Positions 1 through 5,566 of a DNA stretch of 6,800 bases are shown here, one piece after another. The DNA is from Deltaproteobacteria bacterium (GTDB taxonomy: Bacteria; Myxococcota_A; Polyangia; HGW-17). The stretch spans positions 1 to 6,800 of the forward strand of contig QKIM01000330.1 in NCBI GenBank assembly GCA_003249585.1. The letters run 5' to 3'. Both the position numbers and the translations under genes were made by a program. The stretch's first letter is position 1; each line of letters begins with the position of its first letter. The notes below the pieces were generated by a model, which saw only the letters and a list, made by a program, of their open reading frames with translations, ran no database searches and was not told the origin of the DNA.

Positions 1-788
1 AGGAGGGGGTGGGGGCAACCGTCGGGGAAGTTCTCCATGACGTAGTTGTACCCGAGACCGCAGGCCAGGATGCCGAGGCTCTTGTCGCTGCCGTCGATGT
101 ACTGGTTGAAGGGAGAATTCTCAGACTCCTCCACGAACTTCTCCTGGACCGCCAGGAGTTTCTTGTAACGCTTGCGGGAGATGGCGGGGAGCAGCACAAA
201 CTGACGACCATCCTCGGGGAGGCTGATGGCGTTGGGCTCACGGGGTTCCTGAAGCTCGACACCACTGCGGGAGTGGGCCAGGCGGGTGGTGATGCGCATG
301 AGCACCGGGATCTTGTATTTCTCTGAGAAGTCGAACCCGTAAAAGCACATGTCGTAGGCTTCCTGCTGGGAGCTGGGCTCGAGGACGGGGATGAAGGAGA
401 ACTTGCCGTAGAATCGGGAGTCCTGCTCGTTCTGGGAGCTGTGCATGCTCGGATCATCGGCGCTGACGACGATGTATCCCCCATTGGCTCCGGTGATGCC
501 GGAGTTGACGAAGGAGTCTGCGGCCACATTGAGTCCAACGTGTTTCATGCAGGCCACGACGCGCTTGCCGGCATAGGACATGCCGAGACCCGCCTCGACG
601 GCGGTCTTCTCGTTGGCGGACCACTGGCTGTGGATCCCCTTCTCCCGTGCCACGCTGGAATGCTGTACATATTCGAGGATCTCCGTGGAAGGCGTACCCG
701 GATAGGCATAAAAACCGGAAGCGCCCGCGTCGATCGCACCTTGAGCAATAGCCTCATCACCTAGCAGTAACTGTTTTTTGTCACTCAA
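1..788 (-). CDS. iorA: Indolepyruvate:ferredoxin oxidoreductase alpha subunit, N-terminal part (runs off left edge)
   Basis: The visible 262 residues match the thiamine-diphosphate enzyme subunit IorA, which with IorB oxidatively decarboxylates indolepyruvate and other arylpyruvates to aryl-acyl-CoA and reduces ferredoxin, in the cytoplasm. Seen: the early YPGTPSTEI segment (residues 29-37), a NEKTAVEAG motif (59-67) that should carry the conserved Glu of the pyrimidine-binding domain, MKHVGLNVAAD (81-91) and SADDPSMHSSQNEQDSR (109-125), all characteristic of the family. Full-length IorA is about 600 residues, so the pyrophosphate-binding domain and the C-terminal ferredoxin-like 4Fe-4S domain lie outside the window. 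The start is TTG at 788: family similarity begins within a few codons, a GGAGG site lies 6 bases upstream, and an in-frame TGA (803-801) lies five codons upstream with no start between. iorB would be expected downstream, beyond the left edge. Family call is firm; the exact arylpyruvate preference cannot be read from sequence. Confidence 0.95.
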   Translation of the reverse strand, partial: MSDKKQLLLGDEAIAQGAIDAGASGFYAYPGTPSTEILEYVQHSSVAREKGIHSQWSANEKTAVEAGLGMSYAGKRVVACMKHVGLNVAADSFVNSGITGANGGYIVVSADDPSMHSSQNEQDSRFYGKFSFIPVLEPSSQQEAYDMCFYGFDFSEKYKIPVLMRITTRLAHSRSGVELQEPREPNAISLPEDGRQFVLLPAISRKRYKKLLAVQEKFVEESENSPFNQYIDGSDKSLGILACGLGYNYVMENFPDGCPHPL

Positions 789-794
789 TTGTAG

Positions 795-799
795 CCTCC
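795..799 (-). promoter_or_regulatory. Ribosome binding site fixing the TTG start of iorA
   Basis: On the minus strand GGAGG (part of TGGAGG) lies 6 bases before the TTG at 788-786. No ATG or GTG start exists in this frame between the upstream in-frame stop at 803-801 and the TTG, so this site decides the start. Confidence 0.8.
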
Positions 800-884
800 A
801 TCAAAGAACGTGAAAAGTGTTGAACCGGCTGGTGGCAACAGCGCCGAACAAGCCTCCTTGCCAATTCCATAACCTATTTAATGG

Positions 885-902
885 GCACAAACCAGCACAA
901 AC
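885..902. repeat. Direct repeat GCACAAAC, 10-base period
   Basis: GCACAAAC occurs at 885-892 and again at 895-902, exactly one helical turn apart, inside the divergent promoter region. Spacing of about 10 bases is what tandem sites for one regulator on the same DNA face would show, but two 8-base copies can also arise by chance. Confidence 0.4.
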
Positions 903-908
903 TGATCA

Positions 909-937
909 ATTGTACAATAAATAACGAAGGTATTTAT
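909..937. repeat. Two adjacent inverted repeats in the divergent promoter region
   Basis: ATTGTACAAT at 909-918 is a perfect 10-base palindrome. It abuts a second dyad with 7-base arms, ATAAATA (917-923) and TATTTAT (931-937), separated by 7 bases. An outer pair, ATGGGCA (881-887) and TGCCCAT (950-956), brackets both. These could be operator half-sites for a regulator of iorA or uup. Given the local A/T richness, chance is not excluded for the A/T-only dyad. Confidence 0.45.
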
Positions 938-1021
938 CATATCCGACAATGCCCATATCCTCGTCGAAACACACTTGAAAAAACTGTTTACTCCCTCAAG
1001 GATTTGGTGTACTGGGCCTCT

Positions 1022-2911
1022 ATGGCGCTCGTAGGGATCAGAAACCTCACCCTTGGCTTCGGCGGACACGATCTGTTCGAGGATTTGAACCTCCAGCTCG
1101 AGGAGGGAGAACGGGTCGCCCTCGTGGGGCGAAACGGATCGGGGAAGTCCACACTCATGAAGTGTCTTTTCGGGCTCGTGGAGCCGGACGCCGGAAACAT
1201 CGAGCTGGGAAGAGGCGTCCGAGTCGGTCTTCTTCCGCAGGATGTCCCCGTTTCCCTGACGGGTGATGTCTTCTCCATCGTGGCCGGCGGCCTCGGCGAG
1301 CGTGGGGAACGCTTGACCCGGTTTTTGACACTGGAGCAGGCGGCGGCGGCAGGCTCCCTCCCCACCCAGGAGCATCTGGGATCCCTCGGAGAGATCCTGG
1401 GGAATGAAGAAGACTGGAGTCTCTTCAAAGAGATCGAAGCGATCATCACTCGCATGAACCTGGACCCGGCCGCCCAGCTTCAGCACCTCTCGGGTGGACA
1501 GAAGCGGCGGGTCCTTCTGGCCCGCGCGCTGGCGACAAAGCCTCACCTGCTCATGCTCGACGAACCCACCAACCACCTGGACATTGACACCATCCTGTGG
1601 CTGGAGGAGTTCCTCCTTCGGGTCGCCCCCACCATGCTCTTCGTCACCCACGACCGGGCCTTCCTGCGGCGGATGGCGACCAGGGTCATCGAGCTCGACC
1701 GAGGAGCACTGCGCAGCTTTGAGTGTTCTTACGAGCAGTGGCTGGAGCGCAAGTCGGAGCTTCTCGAGACCGAGCGGGAGCAGAACGCGCGCTTCGACAA
1801 GAAGCTGGCCAAGGAGGAGGGCTGGCTCCGGCAGGGGATCAAGGCCCGCAGGACCAGAAACGAGGGGCGGGTCCGTGCGCTTATGGAACTCCGGCGGCAG
1901 CGGGCGGATCGTCGTGATGAACTGAAGAACGTCTCCTTCAGCCTGGAGACCGGGCGACGCAGCGCCAAGGCGGTGATTCGCGCTAAGGATCTCTCCTTCT
2001 CCTATCCCGGCAGCGAGCCCCTGGTCACGGGACTTACCACGAACATCATCCGCGGGGACAAGATTGGGCTCATCGGACCCAACGGTTCCGGGAAGACCAC
2101 GCTCATTCGGCTCCTCCTGGGGAATCTGGAGCCCACCTCGGGCACCGTCCAGCAGGGCTACAATCTGGAGCCCCTGTATTTCGACCAACTGCGCGAGTCC
2201 CTCGATGAGTCCCGCTCCGTCAAGGACAACATCGCCGACGGCAAGGACATGGTGGAGATCGGCGGTCAGCAGCGTCACATCTACGGGTATCTTTCGGACT
2301 TTCTCTTCACCGCCGATCGGGCCCGAAGCCCCGTCTCGACCTTGTCCGGGGGAGAGAAGAACCGTCTTCTCCTGGCCAAGCTCTTCACACGGGCCACAAA
2401 CCTTCTGATCATGGACGAACCCACGAATGATCTGGATGTGGAGACCCTGGAGCTCCTGGAGCAGCTCCTGGTGGAATATGAGGGGACCCTCATCCTCGTG
2501 AGCCACGATCGAGCCTTCCTCAACAACGTGGTCACCTCTACCCTGGTTTTTGAAGGTGACGGTCGGATCGGCGAGTATGCCGGCGGCTACGATGACTGGC
2601 TGCTGCAGCGTACAGCACCCGAAGCCTCCTCGGCACCCGAGGTGAAACCCCCCGCCCCACGGCGTCCCAAGCCACGCAAGCTCACTTTCCGTGAGCGCCA
2701 GGAGTTCGAAGAACTCCCGGATCGGATCTCCTCTGTGGAAGACGAGATCGCGACCTCCGAGGCACAGCTCTCCGATCCTGAGTTCTACCGGCGCTCCCCC
2801 CTGGAGGTCAATCCGTTGGTGGAGCGCATTACCTCCCTCAAGAAGGAGCTTGACGGCCTCTATCTGCGGTGGTCGGAGCTCGACGAGATCAACTCCCCCA
2901 CCCAGCCGTGA
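1022..2911 (+). CDS. uup: ABC-F family ATPase Uup
   Basis: A cytoplasmic, soluble ATPase of the ABC-F class with no membrane domain. The predicted 629 residues are close to the about 635 of E. coli Uup. Seen in order: Walker A GRNGSGKST (36-44), signature LSGGQ (156-160), Walker B with EPTNHLD (181-187) and switch His210 in the first cassette; a charged helical linker (about 241-295) containing GIKARRTRNEGRVRAL (272-287), a segment typical of Uup; then Walker A GPNGSGKTT (352-360), LSGGE (441-445), DEPTNDLD (465-472) and His495 in the second cassette. After a Pro/Lys-rich spacer (about 532-553) comes a C-terminal domain of charged coiled-coil type (554-629), which in E. coli Uup binds DNA. 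Uup is known for limiting precise transposon excision and, like other ABC-F proteins, for ribosome-linked roles. ATG at 1022 is chosen because family similarity starts there; GTG at 1007 with AAGGA 4 bases before it is an alternative adding five residues. It is the only plus-strand gene and appears to be transcribed alone. Confidence 0.93.
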   Translation: MALVGIRNLTLGFGGHDLFEDLNLQLEEGERVALVGRNGSGKSTLMKCLFGLVEPDAGNIELGRGVRVGLLPQDVPVSLTGDVFSIVAGGLGERGERLTRFLTLEQAAAAGSLPTQEHLGSLGEILGNEEDWSLFKEIEAIITRMNLDPAAQLQHLSGGQKRRVLLARALATKPHLLMLDEPTNHLDIDTILWLEEFLLRVAPTMLFVTHDRAFLRRMATRVIELDRGALRSFECSYEQWLERKSELLETEREQNARFDKKLAKEEGWLRQGIKARRTRNEGRVRALMELRRQRADRRDELKNVSFSLETGRRSAKAVIRAKDLSFSYPGSEPLVTGLTTNIIRGDKIGLIGPNGSGKTTLIRLLLGNLEPTSGTVQQGYNLEPLYFDQLRESLDESRSVKDNIADGKDMVEIGGQQRHIYGYLSDFLFTADRARSPVSTLSGGEKNRLLLAKLFTRATNLLIMDEPTNDLDVETLELLEQLLVEYEGTLILVSHDRAFLNNVVTSTLVFEGDGRIGEYAGGYDDWLLQRTAPEASSAPEVKPPAPRRPKPRKLTFRERQEFEELPDRISSVEDEIATSEAQLSDPEFYRRSPLEVNPLVERITSLKKELDGLYLRWSELDEINSPTQP

Positions 2912-2914
2912 GCG

Positions 2915-3661
2915 TCAGATGACACCCTGAGCATGCAGGGATCCGATGAAGTAGGGGAACATCTTGCGCCACCAGGGCCAGTCGTGGTTCACATCGTGTC
3001 CCCACATATCGATCCATGCGGGAATGCCCTTGCCCTCTAGAATCCCCTTGAGCGCTGAAATATCCTTGATCATCTCGTCTTCCCACGGGCCTCGTCCGCA
3101 GCAGACGATGATGTTGGAGCGGCGGTACATATTGAGGATGGTGTCGTCGTGAAGCCGCGGCAGGAAATGGAGCGGCGAGTTGAAATAGACATTGTCGTCC
3201 ATATAGTCCCCGACGAAGAGATTGAGCTGAAAGAGCCCCGAGATGGAGATACAGCCATCGAAGCAGTCAGGGTGGCGGAAGAAGAAGTTCCCGCTGTGAT
3301 ATCCGCCCATGGAGACTCCCGTAGTGAAGGCGAAGGGAGAGGGGTTCTTGTGTCGGATGAAGGGCATCACCTCATAGACGATGTACCGGTCGTAGCTCTC
3401 GTGACGGGCGGCCCGATCCCAGGGAGCGATCCCGGTGTTCGCCCAGCTCTCGTTGTCAACACTGTCGACAGTGAAGATCTGGATGATTCCGTTGTCGAGG
3501 AACCACTGGACGGTTCCTATCATCTGAAAGTCCTCGAACTCATAGAACCGCCCCCCCTGCGCAGGGAAGACCAGTATCGGCTTGCCGCCGTGGCCGTAGA
3601 TCTTGAGCTCCATATCCTTCCCCAGATGGGGCGAGTACCATTTGTGATATTCCGTGTGCAT
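2915..3661 (-). CDS. Alpha/beta-hydrolase, esterase-like, paired with ATP-grasp gene
   Basis: A 248-residue predicted serine hydrolase of the esterase D-like alpha/beta fold. Seen: an N-terminal strand region with KPILVFPAQGG (27-37), where the segment after the strand should help form the oxyanion hole; the nucleophile elbow GVSMGG (115-120) with Ser117 as likely catalytic serine; and a late GHDVNHDW segment (221-228) in which His226 (or His222) should be the catalytic histidine. Acidic residues 194-196 (Glu-Asp-Glu, after GRGPW) are candidates for the acid member. There is no signal peptide or membrane segment, so it should act in the cytoplasm. Its ATG shares one base with the TAA of the ATP-grasp gene (TAATG), with AGGA 9 bases upstream, so translation is probably coupled and the two proteins made together. 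The gene is last in the cluster and ends 3 bases from the convergent uup stop. Fold is secure; the substrate (ester, thioester or amide) is unknown. Confidence 0.85.
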   Translation of the reverse strand: MHTEYHKWYSPHLGKDMELKIYGHGGKPILVFPAQGGRFYEFEDFQMIGTVQWFLDNGIIQIFTVDSVDNESWANTGIAPWDRAARHESYDRYIVYEVMPFIRHKNPSPFAFTTGVSMGGYHSGNFFFRHPDCFDGCISISGLFQLNLFVGDYMDDNVYFNSPLHFLPRLHDDTILNMYRRSNIIVCCGRGPWEDEMIKDISALKGILEGKGIPAWIDMWGHDVNHDWPWWRKMFPYFIGSLHAQGVI

Positions 3662-4821
3662 TATTCCTTTTCCTGTATGTATTCTACCATCTGCTGAACG
3701 TCATCCAGGCTCTCGGACCGGACGAGGTAGCCGTAGTTGCCCAGTGCGCTGGCAAAAACGCCGGCGATGGGCTGGTGGTGGACCACGCGATCGCCGAAGG
3801 CGTCGATGATTTGAGAGGCGTCGTGCCGGTAGGTGCTGGTGAACTTCTGCCCTACGTAGGCGCAATGGTACGGACGCGAGACCTTCGCCCCGAACCGGCC
3901 CTTCACCACGACGCTCGCGTACTCCTTGTAGATATCGATATCGTTTGCATAGTTGAACATATCGGTCGTGAGCCCGCCGGGGGGCCGCATGTTGACCTCG
4001 AGGGCTGTCAGGCCACCGTCTGGAGTCCTGAAGAACTCGATGTGGAAGAAGCGCTCCCTGAGGTCGAAGGCCTTGACGAGCCGTGTCCCCGCGTCGATGA
4101 GATCGTCGGGAAGCTCCCGCAGGGAGTAATAGGACATGTCCCTCCCCTCGTTCACCGTCTCCATGACGCCCAAAGAGAAGACGTGCGCCGCCGAGAAGAC
4201 GATCTCACCTGAGCCGCCGGTGAGCCCGTCGAAGGAGACGATGACCCCTTTGACGAAGGACTCCATGAAATAGGGGATGGGAGGCCGCGAGTCAAGAAAC
4301 TGCCGCAACTCTTCATCATTATGGATTTTGTACGTCTTCAGGGCGCCCACACCGATGTCCGGCTTGGCGATCACTGGATAGCCCTCCGATTCGATGAAGC
4401 TCTTGCACTGGGCAAAGTCCTTGACCAGGGTCCCCTCGGCCACTCGAACCCCTGCGCTCCGGAAGACCTCCTTCATGACGGACTTCTTCTTGATCCGCTC
4501 AATGGTGTCGTTCTTGATGCCCGGGATATTGAAGTCCGTCCGCAGCGCGGCCTCGGTCTCCAGCCAGTATTCATTGTGGGATTCCAGCCGGTCAATCTTT
4601 CCTCCGCGATGGGTGATGAAGCCCAGGGCCCGCACCAGTTGATCATAGTCATTCATGTCCTCTACCCGATAGTATTCGGCGAGGCTCTGCCTGAGAGAAC
4701 CGGAGAGCTCTTCATAGGGTGCGTCTGCGATACCATAGACCCGCGCACCCTGCTCCGCCAAACGCAGGGCGAAGTTTGAGAAGTTGGGCGGGAAGTGTGG
4801 AGAGAGGAAACAGTAGTTCAT
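3661..4821 (-). CDS. ATP-grasp carboxylate ligase of unknown substrate
   Basis: A 386-residue ATP-grasp enzyme. The family activates a carboxylate as acyl-phosphate with ATP and joins it to an amine, thiol or similar nucleophile. Seen: an N-terminal Rossmann-like region opening MNYCFLSPHFPPNF (1-14); an acidic/aromatic segment ESHNEYWLETEAAL (80-93); a lysine cluster KKKSVMKEVFRSAGV (111-125) that starts the ATP-grasp domain; PVIAKPDIGVGA (149-160) with Lys153 and the glycine-rich loop for ATP phosphates; Glu187 near the adenine site; and metal-binding residues Glu262 (HIEFF) and Glu275/Asn277 within LEVNMRPPGG (274-283). The pattern is that of stand-alone carboxylate-amine ligases rather than PurK, PurT, CarB or biotin carboxylase. 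Start ATG 4821 is preferred over GTG 4830 because GAGGT lies 7 bases before the ATG and would overlap the GTG. A 58-base gap with hairpins precedes it; the hydrolase follows with a one-base overlap. The substrate cannot be read from sequence. Confidence 0.88.
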   Translation of the reverse strand: MNYCFLSPHFPPNFSNFALRLAEQGARVYGIADAPYEELSGSLRQSLAEYYRVEDMNDYDQLVRALGFITHRGGKIDRLESHNEYWLETEAALRTDFNIPGIKNDTIERIKKKSVMKEVFRSAGVRVAEGTLVKDFAQCKSFIESEGYPVIAKPDIGVGALKTYKIHNDEELRQFLDSRPPIPYFMESFVKGVIVSFDGLTGGSGEIVFSAAHVFSLGVMETVNEGRDMSYYSLRELPDDLIDAGTRLVKAFDLRERFFHIEFFRTPDGGLTALEVNMRPPGGLTTDMFNYANDIDIYKEYASVVVKGRFGAKVSRPYHCAYVGQKFTSTYRHDASQIIDAFGDRVVHHQPIAGVFASALGNYGYLVRSESLDDVQQMVEYIQEKE

Positions 4822-4828
4822 GATCGGC

Positions 4829-4833
4829 ACCTC
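4829..4833 (-). promoter_or_regulatory. Ribosome binding site deciding the ATP-grasp start
   Basis: On the minus strand GAGGT stands 7 bases before the ATG at 4821. The alternative in-frame GTG at 4830 falls within this site, so the ATG is the better start. Confidence 0.65.
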
Positions 4834-4846
4834 GTTGTGTGCGGAA

Positions 4847-4870
4847 CCTCCGGAGCGCAGGCTCCGGGGG
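4847..4870 (-). other. GC-rich hairpin upstream of the ATP-grasp gene
   Basis: Arms CCTCCGGAGC (4847-4856) and GCTCCGGGGG (4861-4870), given on the plus strand, pair over 10 positions with one non-Watson-Crick position and a 4-base loop. In the minus-strand transcript it ends 25 bases before the ATG. No run of U follows it, so it is not a standard intrinsic terminator. It could serve in RNA processing or stability, or modulate how much of the operon transcript reaches the last two genes. Confidence 0.5.
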
Positions 4871-4879
4871 GAGACGTGG

Positions 4880-5566
4880 TCAACTCCCGGCCGTCAGAGC
4901 CGGGGGCAGAAGATCCCTCACCATGGGATCATCCAAAGTAAAAAACCTTTTCGGGTCCATATGTTGAAACCGAAAACTCCGGATGCTCATCTTAGAGAGC
5001 AGAGCCAGTATATCCGAGAGCGGGAGCCGGTCCCGGCACGACGCCAGGAGTTTCCTCAGCGCATCCCGTGACGAGAAGGGGAACACCACCACCGAGGGGG
5101 TGAGGCACACCCTGTCTCCATAGGAGACGATTCGCCCCTCAAGGGGCTGCCCCGGATCTATCCCTGGAAAGGGTGGCCAGTGGCTCACCAGCCAGTCGTC
5201 TCCGTAGACCAGATCCCGCAGCCAGAAGAAGTCCTTCTTCCACGGCGTCATGACCTCAAAGAGGGAGTGGTGCCCCGCCAGGAGATGATGGAGTGCCAGC
5301 TCCTCGGGGACGCCACGATGCTCGCGCACATAATGGTGGAGCGGCGATTCCCCGTCAACCCCGGGGCGCTCTATGAGAAACCACTCGAGGAAGAGGTTCA
5401 TGAAGGTATCATAAAAAGGGTCCGCCGGGACGGGTTTCCCGCGGAGTCTGTAGAATTCCTCACGGGCGACGGAGAGCTCGGCGTGGACATCGATGTGATC
5501 CATCTGCTCGAGCACCTTCTCCAGAAGGGGTCCCGTGGTGAGATAGGGAAGCTCAGGGGAGGACAT
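4880..5566 (-). CDS. Uncharacterised 228-residue protein between pyrC and the ATP-grasp gene
   Basis: I do not recognise this protein by name. It is soluble, with no signal peptide or membrane segment, and is unusually rich in aromatic residues and His. An N-terminal helical part has FYDTFMNLFLEWFLIERP (51-68) followed by DGESPLHHYV (71-80). The middle has FFWLRDLVYGDDWLVSHW (113-130), then a probable beta-rich stretch with GQPLEGRIVSYGDRV (139-153) and PSVVVFPF (157-164). The C-terminus is helical. The order 'F-EWF' helix, 'G-SPL', then 'L-DL-G-WLV...L-GRIV' faintly recalls uncharacterised bacterial proteins sometimes carrying SEC-C motifs, but no zinc-binding cysteine cluster is present here (only Cys154 and Cys177), so this is only a hint. 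ATG 5566 is chosen because GGGGGAG lies 7 bases upstream. It overlaps the end of pyrC by 14 bases, which suggests coupled translation. The coding frame has the same GC-rich third positions as its neighbours, supporting a real gene. Confidence 0.8.
   Translation of the reverse strand: MSSPELPYLTTGPLLEKVLEQMDHIDVHAELSVAREEFYRLRGKPVPADPFYDTFMNLFLEWFLIERPGVDGESPLHHYVREHRGVPEELALHHLLAGHHSLFEVMTPWKKDFFWLRDLVYGDDWLVSHWPPFPGIDPGQPLEGRIVSYGDRVCLTPSVVVFPFSSRDALRKLLASCRDRLPLSDILALLSKMSIRSFRFQHMDPKRFFTLDDPMVRDLLPPALTAGS
4884..4906 (-). other. Second GC-rich hairpin at the 3' end of the unknown gene
   Basis: CCCGGC (4886-4891) pairs with GCCGGG (4899-4904) around a 7-base loop, extended outward by one mismatched or wobble position and one C-G pair. 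It covers the last codons of the 228-residue gene and stands just before the hairpin at 4847-4870 in the transcript. No U-tract follows. Confidence 0.4.

Larger units (their letters stand above)
789..1021. promoter_or_regulatory. Divergent intergenic region between iorA and uup
   Basis: These 233 bases separate two genes read in opposite directions, so at least one promoter for each should lie here. The stretch from about 865 to 985 is clearly richer in A/T than the flanking genes. Several small symmetrical elements cluster at 881-956 (listed separately). No textbook sigma-70 promoter stands out. On the plus strand TTGTAC (910-915) and TATCAT (935-940) are 19 bases apart, a weak pair. On the minus strand TACAAT (914-909 read leftward) is a good -10 match without a convincing -35. 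The promoters are therefore inferred from gene arrangement, not located. Confidence 0.6.

Noticed and set aside
801..851. A 16-codon minus-strand frame from TTG 851 ending at TGA 803-801
   Set aside because: Its TTG is only one base from the AAGGAGG site, too close for normal initiation.
881..1021. A 47-residue N-terminal extension of uup from ATG 881
   Set aside because: The extension lies in the A/T-rich promoter region, does not look like any part of an ABC-F protein, and has no good ribosome binding site. Family similarity begins at 1022.
878..2506. A 542-codon open frame on the minus strand opposite uup
   Set aside because: It mirrors the codon pattern of uup, whose plus-strand product has every ABC-F motif. 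The antisense product shows no recognisable domain and such long shadows are common opposite GC-rich genes.
3149..3697. A 182-codon plus-strand frame opposite the hydrolase gene
   Set aside because: It is antisense to a gene with a clear nucleophile elbow and lacks any recognisable motif; its composition (runs of Val, Glu, Asp) is typical of a reverse-complement shadow.
3775..4779. Plus-strand frames of 145 and 152 codons opposite the ATP-grasp gene
   Set aside because: Both are antisense shadows of a well-supported ATP-grasp gene and encode no recognisable domain.
3661..4821. ATP-grasp protein as part of pyrimidine synthesis (a CarB-like carbamoyl phosphate synthetase)
   Set aside because: It has a single ATP-grasp domain, about 390 residues, and lacks the duplicated architecture of CarB of over 1000 residues. 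Proximity to pyrC alone is not enough.
4847..4906. The two hairpins as rho-independent terminators
   Set aside because: Neither is followed by a U-rich run on the minus strand transcript, and the downstream gene follows within a short distance with its own ribosome binding site.
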